A stretch of 64,000 bases of DNA from Nocardioides sp. 503 (lineage in GTDB: Bacteria > Actinomycetota > Actinomycetes > Propionibacteriales > Nocardioidaceae): the NCBI RefSeq assembly GCF_004522095.1, contig NZ_SPUI01000009.1:1-64000 (forward strand), read 5' to 3'. The notes below the pieces were generated by a model that did no database searches, was not told the origin of the DNA, and saw nothing but the letters and a program-made list of their open reading frames with translations. The position numbers and the translations under genes were made by a program. Of this stretch, positions 8,150 through 17,231 are shown piece after piece (position 1 is the first letter of the stretch; each line of letters begins with the position of its first letter).

Positions 8150-8751
8150 CCCTGACCGACCCGCTCGACGCCGACCCGGCGCTGGCCTCCGCGATCCTCG
8201 AGATCGAGGGACACCTCGCCCAGGGCGGCTGGGACCAGCCGGCTCGGCTCTACGCCCTGGTCGACACCGCGCGCCTGGTCGACCACGAGCCGGCGCTCGC
8301 CGCGGCGATGGGGCTGGACCACTCGTCCGAGCAGGGCTCGCTGACCGCGATCGAGCAGGACCAGCTGAGCCCCGAGGTCGAGCTGGAGCGTGCGCTGGAG
8401 TCCATCAGCTGGCCCCCCGAGGTGATCGGCTGCGCCGCGGTCGTCGAGCGGCTCGTGCTGCCTCCCGACGCGGACGAGCAGATCCCCGACGACGAGACCG
8501 AGGCGCAGCGCTTCGCGCGCGAGCACCCGGAGCGCCAGGACGTGCGCATCGTCGCCGGCGTCACCCGCCACGGGTCGACGTACTGCGCCCTGCGCCTGCG
8601 CGCCCACGACGACGACCAGTCCGTGGTCGGGGGCATCGACCTGGTGCCCGCGCTGCTGGCGCTGCTCGAGGCCACCCTGGACGAGGACCCCGCCGACGAC
8701 CGGGCCGACGCGCCCGCCGACGTACCCGCAGAACCCGAGGAGAACCCGTGA
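8146..8751 (+). CDS. PPA1309 family protein
   Basis: 201 residues, starting at an ATGA overlap with the protease gene. It belongs to the PPA1309 family named after a Propionibacterium gene: an acidic, soluble alpha/beta protein with conserved segments RLYALVDTARLVDHEPALA, LDDWAWPPEV-like (here LESISWPPEVIGCAAVVERLVLP), and VTRHGSTYCALRLRAHDDD. The C-terminal tail is Asp/Glu/Pro-rich. Its biochemical role is unknown. Constant linkage to the YlbL-like protease and UPF0182 in Actinobacteria suggests a role tied to those two envelope proteins. Its stop overlaps the next GTG start. Confidence 0.88.
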   Translation: MTLTDPLDADPALASAILEIEGHLAQGGWDQPARLYALVDTARLVDHEPALAAAMGLDHSSEQGSLTAIEQDQLSPEVELERALESISWPPEVIGCAAVVERLVLPPDADEQIPDDETEAQRFAREHPERQDVRIVAGVTRHGSTYCALRLRAHDDDQSVVGGIDLVPALLALLEATLDEDPADDRADAPADVPAEPEENP

Positions 8752-11729
8752 GTGAGCTGTTCGACGACGACCCCCGAGACCCCGCCCCGCCACAGGCTTC
8801 GCGGCGCTCCCGGGCCCTGGTCATCACGGGCATCGTGCTCATCGTCTGCTTCTTCGGGCTGACGACGTTCGCGGCGATCTACACCGACCGCCTCTGGTAC
8901 CGCTCGGCCGGCTACGGCAGCGTCTTCACCACCCTGTTCTGGACGCGCGCGGGCCTGTTCGTCGCCTTCGGCGCGTTCATGGGCATCGTCGTCGCGGTCA
9001 ACGTCGTGCTGGCCTTCCGCTTCCGGCCGCTGTTCCGCCCGTCGTCGCCCGAGCAGGGCGGCCTCGACCGCTACCGCGACGCCGTGACCCCGATCCGCAC
9101 CTGGATCGTCGTGGGCGTCGCGCTGCTGCTCGGCCTGTTCGCCGGCACCTCCGGCGCGGGGGAGTGGCGCAACTACATGCTGTGGCGCAACTCCCAGGAG
9201 TTCGGCAGCAAGGACGCCTTCTTCAAGCGCGACATCGGGTTCTACGTCTTCGACCTGCCGTTCCTGCACTACCTGGTCGACTTCACGATGGCGACGATCG
9301 TGATCGCGCTGCTCGCCGCGGCCGTGACCCACTACCTCTACGGCGGCGTGCGCCTGCAGGTCAGCCGCGACCGCCTCTCCGGCGCGGCCCAGGTGCAGCT
9401 CTCGGTGCTGCTCGGGCTCTTCGTGCTGGTCAAGGCCGGCGACTACTACCTCGACCGCTTCGACCTGGTGAACCAGTCCGGACGCCTGATCACCGGCATG
9501 ACCTACGCCGACGAGCACGCGATCCTCCCGGCCAAGAGCATCCTCATGGGCATCGCCGTGATCTGCGCGGTGCTGTTCTTCCTCAACGTGTGGCGCCGCA
9601 CCTGGACGCTGCCCTCGGTCGGTCTGGCGCTGCTCGCCCTCTCGGCGGTGCTCCTGGGCATGATCTGGCCCGGCATCGTCCAGCAGTTCCAGGTCAAGCC
9701 GTCCGAGGCCGACAAGGAGGCGAAGTACATCGCCGCCAACATCGACGCCACCCGTGCGGCGTACGACCTCACCGACGTGGAGAGCGAGCCCTACACCAGC
9801 AGCGCCTCGGCGACGAAGGAGAAGCTGTCGCGCCTGACGGCCGAGACCTCGTCGGTCCCGCTGGTGGACCCCCAGCTCGTGCGGGAGACGTTCGAGCAGA
9901 ACCAGCAGGGCCGCAACTACTACTCCGTGGCCGACGTGCTCGACGTGGATCGCTACCAGATGGAGAACGGCGTCGACCGTGCCCTCGTGCTCGGCGTGCG
10001 CGAGCTCGACCAGGAGGGCATCAACGACGGCGACAAGAACTGGTCGAACCTGCACACGGTCTACACCCACGGCAACGGCGTGATCGCCGCGTACGCCAAC
10101 CAGCGCGGCGCCGACGACAACACTCCCCAGACGGAGATCCAGTGGGCCGAGGGCAACCAGGTCAACTCCGACGGGACCCGACAGGACGACCTGAGCGAGC
10201 TCACCGGCGGCTACGAGAGCCGGATCTACTTCGGTGAGGACAGCCCGGACTACTCCGTCGTCGGGAAGGCCAAGAAGGACTCCGGCAGCGTGGAGCTCAG
10301 CCTCTCCAGCGGCACGGAGGACGAGGACGAGACCACGACGTACGACGGCAAGGGCGGCGTCGACATCGGCTCGACGTTCAACCAGCTGATGTACGCCGTG
10401 AAGTTCGGCGAGCCGAACTTCCTGCTCTCGGGTCGCGTGCACGGCAACAGCGAGGTCCTCTACAACCGCACGCCGCGCGAGCGCGTCGAGAAGGTGGCCC
10501 CGTGGCTGACCATCGACGAGGACGCCTACCCGGCGATCGTCGACGAGAAGGTGGTGTGGATCCTCGACGGCTACACGACCACCGACCGCTACGCCAGTGC
10601 CCAGCGGGAGTCGTTCGAGGAGATGACCGACGACTCGCTGCAGGAGGACACCGGTCTCGCGACGCTGCCGACCGACGAGATCAACTACATGCGCAACGCG
10701 GTCAAGGCCACGGTCGACGCCTACGACGGCACGGTCACGCTCTACGAGTGGGACGAGTCCGACCCGATCCTCAAGGCGTGGATGAGTGCGTTCCCCGACA
10801 CCGTCCAGGACCGCTCGGAGATCTCCGACGAGCTGATGCAGCACCTGCGCTACCCCGAGGACCTGTTCAAGGTCCAGCGCTTCCAGTACGCCCGCTACCA
10901 CATCACCGACGCACCGGCGTGGTACCAGGGTGACGACCGCTGGGCGGTGCCGGAGGACCCCAACAGCCGCACCAAGAACAAGCTGCTGCCCCCGTATCGG
11001 CTCTTCGTGGACGAGACCGCCGGCGAGGAGACCACCACGACGAACGAGACCTGGTCGCTGACGTCGACCTTCGTGCCGTTCGGCCGCAACAACCTGGCCT
11101 CCTTCGTGTCTGTCAACAGCGACGCCACCTCGGACGACTACGGCAAGATCACCGTGCGCGAGATGACCGACCAGACGACCCAGGGCCCCGGCAACATCGC
11201 CAACGACTTCAGCTCCGACCCCGACGTCCGCGACAAGCTGCGCGACTTCGAGACCGGCCAGTCGCCGCCGTTGTTCGGCAACATCCTGACGCTGCCGGTC
11301 GAGGACGGCCTGATCTACGTCGAGCCGGTCTACGCCGTGCGCGCCGGGTCCAGCGCCGCCTACCCGATCCTCCAGTACGTGCTGGTGTCCTACGGCGGCA
11401 AGGTCGGGATCGGCAAGACCATGCTCGACGGTCTGCGCGACGCGCTGGGTGCCGCTCCCGGTACGAGCGCCGAACCCGACCCCGGGACGACACCGCCCGA
11501 AGGGTCCGGCGAGCCCGAGCAGCCGACCGGCACGATCGACGAGCAGATCGGCGACAAGCTGGACCAGGCCCAGAAGGCGTTCACGGCCGCCGAGACGGCC
11601 CTGGCCGGGGGCAACCTGGCGGAGTACCAGCGGCAGAACCAGCTGGCCGCACGTCTGGTGCAGGACGCGATCGACCTCGCCGCGGTGCGCGACGGTGGCG
11701 GTGCCGCGGGTGGTGGCACCGACGAGTAG
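8748..11729 (+). CDS. UPF0182 family large membrane protein
   Basis: 993 residues from a GTG overlapping the preceding stop (GTGA). About seven membrane helices occupy the first ~310 residues (VITGIVLIVCFFGLTTFAAI; WIVVGVALLLGLFAG, and so on). A ~600-residue extracytoplasmic domain follows, with the family landmarks GRNYYSVADVLDVDRY, TPRERVEKVAPWLTIDEDAYP and LRYPEDLFKVQR. The C-terminus is an acidic Pro/Gly-rich linker followed by a short helical tail (residues ~900-990). Its function is unproven; the family is near-universal in Actinobacteria. It is the last gene of the protease-PPA1309-UPF0182 operon, and the initiator tRNA promoter begins 21 bases after its stop. Confidence 0.93.
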   Translation: MSELFDDDPRDPAPPQASRRSRALVITGIVLIVCFFGLTTFAAIYTDRLWYRSAGYGSVFTTLFWTRAGLFVAFGAFMGIVVAVNVVLAFRFRPLFRPSSPEQGGLDRYRDAVTPIRTWIVVGVALLLGLFAGTSGAGEWRNYMLWRNSQEFGSKDAFFKRDIGFYVFDLPFLHYLVDFTMATIVIALLAAAVTHYLYGGVRLQVSRDRLSGAAQVQLSVLLGLFVLVKAGDYYLDRFDLVNQSGRLITGMTYADEHAILPAKSILMGIAVICAVLFFLNVWRRTWTLPSVGLALLALSAVLLGMIWPGIVQQFQVKPSEADKEAKYIAANIDATRAAYDLTDVESEPYTSSASATKEKLSRLTAETSSVPLVDPQLVRETFEQNQQGRNYYSVADVLDVDRYQMENGVDRALVLGVRELDQEGINDGDKNWSNLHTVYTHGNGVIAAYANQRGADDNTPQTEIQWAEGNQVNSDGTRQDDLSELTGGYESRIYFGEDSPDYSVVGKAKKDSGSVELSLSSGTEDEDETTTYDGKGGVDIGSTFNQLMYAVKFGEPNFLLSGRVHGNSEVLYNRTPRERVEKVAPWLTIDEDAYPAIVDEKVVWILDGYTTTDRYASAQRESFEEMTDDSLQEDTGLATLPTDEINYMRNAVKATVDAYDGTVTLYEWDESDPILKAWMSAFPDTVQDRSEISDELMQHLRYPEDLFKVQRFQYARYHITDAPAWYQGDDRWAVPEDPNSRTKNKLLPPYRLFVDETAGEETTTTNETWSLTSTFVPFGRNNLASFVSVNSDATSDDYGKITVREMTDQTTQGPGNIANDFSSDPDVRDKLRDFETGQSPPLFGNILTLPVEDGLIYVEPVYAVRAGSSAAYPILQYVLVSYGGKVGIGKTMLDGLRDALGAAPGTSAEPDPGTTPPEGSGEPEQPTGTIDEQIGDKLDQAQKAFTAAETALAGGNLAEYQRQNQLAARLVQDAIDLAAVRDGGGAAGGGTDE

Positions 11730-11750
11730 ACGCCCGCCGAGTGACCCGAT

Positions 11751-11779
11751 TTGGACCGCCTCACCCCGTCCGGTAACGT
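11751..11779 (+). promoter_or_regulatory. Promoter of initiator tRNA gene
   Basis: TTGGAC at 11751-11756 and TAACGT at 11774-11779 are separated by exactly 17 bases. The expected start falls near 11786, a few bases before the mature tRNA end at 11792. This is a good housekeeping-type promoter and the only strong one near the tRNA. Confidence 0.7.
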
Positions 11780-11791
11780 TCTGTTCAGCGA

Positions 11792-11868
11792 CGCGGGGTG
11801 GAGCAGTTCGGTAGCTCGCTGGGCTCATAACCCAGAGGTCGCAGGTTCAAATCCTGCCCCCGCTACCA
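11792..11868 (+). tRNA. Initiator tRNA-fMet (CAT)
   Basis: A 77-base cloverleaf including the encoded CCA. The acceptor starts CGCGGGG and ends CCCCGCT-A-CCA, leaving an unpaired C1/T72, a hallmark of initiator tRNA. The anticodon arm CTGGG-CTCATAA-CCCAG has the three consecutive G:C pairs of initiators and anticodon CAT. The T arm is GCAGG-TTCAAAT-CCTGC. It is flanked by its own promoter and by a perfect terminator hairpin at 11871-11903, so it is a single-gene unit. Confidence 0.97.
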
Positions 11869-11870
11869 CT

Positions 11871-11903
11871 TTCAGGCCCGGAATCCACGATTCCGGGCCT
11901 GAA
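11871..11903 (+). terminator. Perfect 15-bp hairpin behind tRNA-fMet
   Basis: TTCAGGCCCGGAATC (11871-11885) and its exact complement (11889-11903) enclose a 3-base loop CAC, two bases past the tRNA CCA end. No T-run follows, which is normal for this GC class. It separates the tRNA from the RNA-repair cluster beginning at 11985. Confidence 0.85.
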
Positions 11904-11984
11904 GTCATGTGACGCAGTTCCCTCGCTGGACGACATGGGCCGGACTCGGCCCGACGCGACCGGGCAGATGCCAGAGTGGGCCCC

Positions 11985-12386
11985 GTGATCGTCGAGACCA
12001 AGATCGTCGGCAGCAGGGACACCGAGTCGCTGCACGTCCAGGTTCCTCTCGGGAACGGGACCCTCCGCGAGCTCCTGTCCGAGCTCGTCCGGCACGAGCT
12101 GGCCGCCTACGAGCAGCGGCGCACCTCCAGCAGGACCCTGCAGGTCCTGACGCCCGCCGACCTCGCCCGCGGTGTCGACACCGGCGTCTACGGCCGCGAG
12201 AACCGTGCCGTGCCGGCCCCGCCCCCCGAGGCCGAGGCCATCGAGCGGGCAGTCGAGGCGTTCACCGACGGGCTCGTCTTCGTGTTCGTCGACGGCCTCC
12301 AGGTGGAGGAGATCGACGCGCCCGTCGTGGTCCGTCCCGACTCGACGCTGCGACTGGTGCGTCTCGTGGCCCTGGCCGGGGGCTGA
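11985..12386 (+). CDS. Putative beta-grasp (MoaD/ubiquitin-like) protein ending in Gly-Gly
   Basis: 133 residues from GTG 11985 (a GTG at 11976 is also possible). I do not recognise a named family. The N-terminus has a strand-turn-strand (VIVETKIVG...LHVQVPL) followed by a helix TLRELLSELVRHELAAYEQR at 26-46, like the first part of a beta-grasp fold. After an insert of ~45 residues with a second helix, the end reads VFVFVDGLQVEEIDAPVVV then RPDSTLRLVRLVALAGG and stops immediately. That is the strand order and the exposed C-terminal Gly-Gly of MoaD, ThiS and ubiquitin-like proteins. It lies 1 base upstream of the DUF4132-type giant gene, so the two are almost certainly co-translated. The fold and the meaning of Gly-Gly are inference. 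Confidence 0.6.
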   Translation: MIVETKIVGSRDTESLHVQVPLGNGTLRELLSELVRHELAAYEQRRTSSRTLQVLTPADLARGVDTGVYGRENRAVPAPPPEAEAIERAVEAFTDGLVFVFVDGLQVEEIDAPVVVRPDSTLRLVRLVALAGG

Positions 12387-12387
12387 C

Positions 12388-15300
12388 GTGCTGTCGGGGG
12401 ACGTCGCCCGCGCGGAGATGGCGAAGTACGCCGCCTCGGAGAGCGACCGGGCCAGGGGCCTGCGTGTCCACAAGTTGTTGGCACCCAGACTCGCCACGGA
12501 CATCGTGTCGAGCCTCGTCGACTCCCGCCGGCCCTGGCGGGCCGTTGCGCAGCGGCTCGACGAGCTCAGCCTGGCCAAGCGCGAGAAGGTGCTCCACGCC
12601 GTCAGCCCCGAGCTCGGCGGACACCTGGCGTACTGGTGGGAGTGGTCGACGCAGGAGCCCTACCAGCGTGGTTGGCAGCGACGCGCCTACCGCTCACCCG
12701 ACAAGGCGGACTCGCTGGCCGCCCGATGGGCGGAGCTCGGTCAGTTCCTGCGTCACTCGGTGCAGTACCCCCAGCCGCTGGAGTGGCAGGCGGCGTGGGC
12801 GCTCCATCTCGGCCAGTACGTCCCCCTGGGCTCGCTCTTCGCCTCCGCCATCGCCCGCGGCAACCGCGAGGTCCTCGACGTCCTCGTCACCAGCCTGCAG
12901 GGTCACCACGACATCAGCGGGCCGTCGCACTCGGCGTTCGTGGCGCTCCTGTCCTCGCCGGAACCGACGGGGTGGGCCGAGGTCGAGCGGTTCCTGGTCG
13001 CCGCCCAACGCTCGGAGGGCCTGCGCCAGACCATCCTGGAGGCGGCCGACGTCGCGCATCCGGAGGCGTTCGCGCGGATCCTCGACGTCGTCGTCGAGCA
13101 TCGGCTGGCGAGGTTCGCCGGGACCGTCCGAGCGCTCGGTGTCTGGATCGGCGAGGACCTCACCGTCCGCCACGAGAAGCAGGTGGCCGACGCGGTCGTC
13201 GCCATCCGCGACTTCCTCCGGCAGCCTCCCCGGCCGACCGCCCTGCTCGATGCCGAACCCGTCGTCGCCTTCCTCGGGGCCTGGTCCCTGGCGGTCCGGG
13301 ACGTGCACGCGGGGATCACCGCCGCGGACGCCCTGCTCGCCAGCCCGGACGACCGGACCAGGCTGGCGGCCGCCCGGCTCCTGAGCGACGTCGCCACGCC
13401 TGCCGCCGGTGAGGCGTTGGCTCGTGCGGTCACCGACTCCTCCCTGCCGGTCTACGCCGCGGCCGTCACCGCCTGGCCGGCTCATCGGTACGGCAGCGAC
13501 GACTCCCGGGTGCCGATGCCGGAACCGGTGCGGGCCGACCTCCACGCCCGCGTCCGGACGCTGGGCAAGCTGCAGGAGGTCGAGACCGGTCTGATCGGGA
13601 CGCTGCCCCGCAAGGTCGGTGGCACCCTCGCGGCGGACATCCTCGTCTGCCACTCCGGTGGGCGGCCCCTCGACCCGACGCTCGTGGCCGCCGCCTCCGC
13701 AGACGGACGCAGCATCGCGGCACGCGAGTACGCCAAGGACCCGGTCGCGCACCGCGCCGCCCTGTTCTCCCTCGTCTCCGACCGCTCCACGGCGGTGCGG
13801 GACACCGTCAGCGGCGCGCTGCGGTCGCTCCCGGAGGTGTCCGACGTCGAGGCCCGACTCCTCGAGGACGCCCTCACTCGCAAGGCCTCCGACCTCCGCA
13901 CGACTTCCCTCACGATCCTGCGCAAGCAGGATGCGCGAGGCCTGGCAGCGTCGATCGAGCGGCTTGCGGCCGGCACAGCAGAGCAGAGGAGGGCAGCCGA
14001 CGAGCTCGGCGGTGCTCCCGCACGAGGCAATGCGGCAGCGCAGGAGATACCGGCCGGCCTCAGGTTCGAGGTGTCGGACCGCACGCCCGCGCAACGCCCT
14101 GCGGTGCTCCCCGCCAGCTCGTGGCAGCACCACCACGACCGGTTCCGGCTCGCGTGGACCTCCTTGACCGGCTGGCTCGCCGAGCACGCCGACGTGGAGG
14201 TCCAGAGCCACGGCGGTGTCGAGCTCCTCGCGAACGTCCGGTGGATACATGCCGGCAAGGACGGTGCCCTACCCCTGCCGGAGATACTCGGGCCCTGGTG
14301 GGAACGCATCGAACCGCAGCTCACCGACGGCGGGGTCGAGCTCGCTCTACTCTCCTACATTCCGCGGGTCAACCGGCGGTGGGCGGTCGACGTCACCCGG
14401 ACCGTCGTCGGGCCGGTGGCTTCGGAGCTCCCGAAGGCCGACGTCAACGCCCTCCAGTGGCAGGCGTTCCGAGCGATCGCTCAACACGCCAGGCGCGACT
14501 CGTGGTCCGAGCCCGTGCTGCAGCTCCTGGAGACTGCCGCCGCAGCACTTCCCGTTGACGGCTTGCGGGGTCCGGCCGAGGTCATGGAGCGGCGCGGACG
14601 ACGTGTCGAGCACGATCGATGGGGCAACCCACTGGGTACGGACGAGCGCAGCGCCTTCGCCGGTCTGTTCAGCGGCAGATCCGAGTTCGTCGACCCCGCC
14701 AGCCTCACTGATGACCAGGTGGCCAGGCTCTGGAGGGCGCTCCGGTTCATCGATGAGCCCGAGGGGACCATCGACCGCTGGAACGGCCCCCAGGTCGAGG
14801 TCGAGGCTCGCACCTGGCACGGCGGCGCTGGTGGGACCGTGCGGGTGCCTGACCAACCGGACCGATGGCCGCCTCCCGCGAGGATCCTGGTCGAGGCCTT
14901 CCGTCGGGGTGCCGCAACGAGGGCGGACGTGGTCGACGCCCTCGTCGCCGCTCCCATCGTCACCCACGGGTACTCCCACGCGCCGCGACAGGACGCTCTC
15001 CGGGCGCTCACCGGGCTGCGGCCCGAGCCGTGGGCGGCCCACGAACAGGTCCACGACATCGTCGCCGACGTCCGGTCCGCGGTCATCGCCGCCGAGGTCG
15101 CTCGCGGCGACCTGCCGGGTTCGCTCTCCGAGACCGCCCACGGGCTGCGCACCACCTATGGCGCTCGCCAGCTGGTGCAGTGCCTGACTGCCCTGGGCAG
15201 ACGGCCGTTCGCCCGCGCCTACGCCTGGACCCCCTCGCGGGAGAGCAGTCTGTCCCACCTCATCCGCGTCAACCAGCCACTCGCCGACGACACCGCGGAC

Positions 15301-17172
15301 GAGCTCGGCCGGCTCGCCGGCGATGCGAGGATCCCCGACCAGCGGCTCATCGAGACCGCGGTGTACGCCCCGCAGTGGTCCCGGCTGATGGAGCTGCGCC
15401 TGGGATGGGACGGACTCGAGTCCGCCGTGTGGTGGGTTCACGCGCACACCAAGGACGACAGCTGGTCCGTGGATGCCGAGATCCGCGCCCAGTGGGCCAC
15501 CGAGGTCAGCCAACGCACACCCCTCGAGCCGACCGACCTCGTCAACGGGGCAGCGGACGTCCGATGGTTCCACGATGTCGTGGCGACGCTCGGCGAAGAG
15601 CGGTTCGACCAGGTCCTCAAGGCTGCCAAGTACGCCTCGTCCTCGGGAGGACACAAGCGCGCCGACCTCTTCGCCCAGGCGTTACTCGGAAGGGTCGACG
15701 AGACGGCCGTCGTCCGGCGCCTTCGGGACAAGCGTCACCAGGACTCGGTCCGCGCTCTGGGCCTCCTGCCGCTGGAGGACCAGACGGCCCTGCTGAGGCG
15801 GTACGAGCTGCTGCGCGGGTTCGTCGCCTCCGATCGCACCTCCGGTTCGCAGCGTCGGGCCTCCGAGTCCACCGCCGTCGAGGTCGGCCTGGAGAACCTC
15901 GCCCGCACCGCAGGGTTCCGTGACCCCCAGCGACTGGTGTGGGCGATGGAGGCGGAAGCGGTCCGTGACCTGGCGGAGGGACCCGTCACCGCGGTGGACG
16001 GCGACCTCGTCGTCGCGCTCTCCATCGACGCCGCCGGGGCACCCGAGCTGACGGTCCACCGAGCGGGCAGACCACTCAAGTCCGTTCCGGCGAAGAGCGC
16101 CAAGGTCCCGGAGGTCGCCCAGCTCCGAGACCGGGCGACCTCGCTCCGCAAGCAGGTCCGCCGCATGCGCAGCTCGCTGGAGTCGGCGTGCGTGCTGGGG
16201 GACGCCTTCGAACCCGACGAGCTGGAGGACCTCCTCCGGCACCCGATCCTCGCGCCGATGCTGCGCGACCTCGTCCTCGTCGACGACGAGGGCATCGTCG
16301 GGCTCCCTCGGGACGGCGCCACGCTGTCGGCACCCGACGGGACCCAGCGCCGCGCCGTCGGAGGCCTACGGGTCGCGCACCCGGTCGACCTGCTGTCCTC
16401 GGGGGAGTGGCCGGACTTCCAGCACGACCTCATGTCCGCCGGGCGACGCCAGCCCTTCAAGCAGCTCTTCCGTGAGCTCTACACGCTCAACGAGAACGAG
16501 CGCGACGAGGCCGGCGTCAGCTCGCACAGGTACGCCGGCCACCAGGTCGAGGCTCGACGGGCCGGTGGCATCTTCACCTCACGTGGGTGGGTGGCCGACT
16601 TCGAGCAGGGCTTCTCGCGGACCTTCCACCAGCAGAAGCTCACCGCCTGGTGTCATCTCGTCAACGGGTGGGGCTCACCCACCGAGGTCGAGGACGCCAC
16701 GATGGACGACATCACCTTCCACCCGGCCGGTCACTGGCGGCCGCTTCCTCTCGCGGACGTCCCCGCCCGCGTGTTCTCCGAGACGATGCGCGACCTGGAC
16801 CTCGTCGTCTCCGTGGCGCACGCGAGCGGCCTCGACCCCGAGGCCTCCGAGTCGTCGATCGACGTGCGCCGCCGCCTCGTGGACGAGACGGCCTCCATGC
16901 TCGACATGACCAACGTCGAGGTCGGCGGCCACCACGTACGGATCAAGGGCCGCCTCGGCACCTACTCGGTGCACCTGGGCTCCGGTGTCGTGCACCGGAT
17001 CCCGGGCAACGCGGTGTGCATCGTCCCGGTCTCCGCCCAGCACCGGGGCCGGGTCTTCCTGCCGTTCGCGGACGACGACCCGCGGACCGCGGAGCTCGTG
17101 GCCAAGGTCGTCCTGCTCGCCCGCGACGACAAGATCAAGGACCCGACGATCCTGCAGCAGCTGGTCGGATAG
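12388..17172 (+). CDS. Giant HEAT-repeat / DUF4132-type protein
   Basis: 1594 residues from GTG 12388 (a GGGGG ribosome site precedes it; ATG at 12418 is an alternative). The first ~650 residues are alpha-helical with HEAT-like units, for example DDRTRLAAARLLSDVA near 320 and SDRSTAVRDTVSGALRSL near 465. The C-terminal ~270 residues match the DUF4132/DUF7737 type. GLRVAHPVDLL near 1325 is followed by QPFKQLFRELYTL, HQVEARRAGGIFTSRGW, then VFSETMRDLDLVVSVA and GTYSVHLGSGVVH. E. coli YehI/MolR proteins share this C-terminal type; their function is unclear. No catalytic motif is evident, so a scaffold or substrate-recognition role is plausible. It is followed after 59 bases by hen1 and pnkp, which suggests a part in RNA-damage sensing or repair. 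The family call is from memory of motifs. Confidence 0.75.
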   Translation: MLSGDVARAEMAKYAASESDRARGLRVHKLLAPRLATDIVSSLVDSRRPWRAVAQRLDELSLAKREKVLHAVSPELGGHLAYWWEWSTQEPYQRGWQRRAYRSPDKADSLAARWAELGQFLRHSVQYPQPLEWQAAWALHLGQYVPLGSLFASAIARGNREVLDVLVTSLQGHHDISGPSHSAFVALLSSPEPTGWAEVERFLVAAQRSEGLRQTILEAADVAHPEAFARILDVVVEHRLARFAGTVRALGVWIGEDLTVRHEKQVADAVVAIRDFLRQPPRPTALLDAEPVVAFLGAWSLAVRDVHAGITAADALLASPDDRTRLAAARLLSDVATPAAGEALARAVTDSSLPVYAAAVTAWPAHRYGSDDSRVPMPEPVRADLHARVRTLGKLQEVETGLIGTLPRKVGGTLAADILVCHSGGRPLDPTLVAAASADGRSIAAREYAKDPVAHRAALFSLVSDRSTAVRDTVSGALRSLPEVSDVEARLLEDALTRKASDLRTTSLTILRKQDARGLAASIERLAAGTAEQRRAADELGGAPARGNAAAQEIPAGLRFEVSDRTPAQRPAVLPASSWQHHHDRFRLAWTSLTGWLAEHADVEVQSHGGVELLANVRWIHAGKDGALPLPEILGPWWERIEPQLTDGGVELALLSYIPRVNRRWAVDVTRTVVGPVASELPKADVNALQWQAFRAIAQHARRDSWSEPVLQLLETAAAALPVDGLRGPAEVMERRGRRVEHDRWGNPLGTDERSAFAGLFSGRSEFVDPASLTDDQVARLWRALRFIDEPEGTIDRWNGPQVEVEARTWHGGAGGTVRVPDQPDRWPPPARILVEAFRRGAATRADVVDALVAAPIVTHGYSHAPRQDALRALTGLRPEPWAAHEQVHDIVADVRSAVIAAEVARGDLPGSLSETAHGLRTTYGARQLVQCLTALGRRPFARAYAWTPSRESSLSHLIRVNQPLADDTADELGRLAGDARIPDQRLIETAVYAPQWSRLMELRLGWDGLESAVWWVHAHTKDDSWSVDAEIRAQWATEVSQRTPLEPTDLVNGAADVRWFHDVVATLGEERFDQVLKAAKYASSSGGHKRADLFAQALLGRVDETAVVRRLRDKRHQDSVRALGLLPLEDQTALLRRYELLRGFVASDRTSGSQRRASESTAVEVGLENLARTAGFRDPQRLVWAMEAEAVRDLAEGPVTAVDGDLVVALSIDAAGAPELTVHRAGRPLKSVPAKSAKVPEVAQLRDRATSLRKQVRRMRSSLESACVLGDAFEPDELEDLLRHPILAPMLRDLVLVDDEGIVGLPRDGATLSAPDGTQRRAVGGLRVAHPVDLLSSGEWPDFQHDLMSAGRRQPFKQLFRELYTLNENERDEAGVSSHRYAGHQVEARRAGGIFTSRGWVADFEQGFSRTFHQQKLTAWCHLVNGWGSPTEVEDATMDDITFHPAGHWRPLPLADVPARVFSETMRDLDLVVSVAHASGLDPEASESSIDVRRRLVDETASMLDMTNVEVGGHHVRIKGRLGTYSVHLGSGVVHRIPGNAVCIVPVSAQHRGRVFLPFADDDPRTAELVAKVVLLARDDKIKDPTILQQLVG

Positions 17173-17231
17173 CCGGCGGACCGACCGTACGTGCCGGAAA
17201 ATGGATCGACTCCCTCCGGCAGACTGAGCGC

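Noticed and set aside
8250..11828. Long open frames opposite or alongside known genes, for example 1192 codons antisense to UPF0182, 1041 codons antisense to the SARP gene (25685-28810), 815 codons antisense to the UvrA-like gene, and 1139 codons upstream-extended before DUF445.
   Set aside because: They are shadow frames of high-GC coding sequence: composition is Arg/Gly/Ala/Val with no domains, and they overlap well-supported genes throughout.
11869..12386. Integrase or phage attachment remnants behind the tRNA
   Set aside because: The first gene has no recombinase features, and I found no second copy of the tRNA 3' end in the window by eye.
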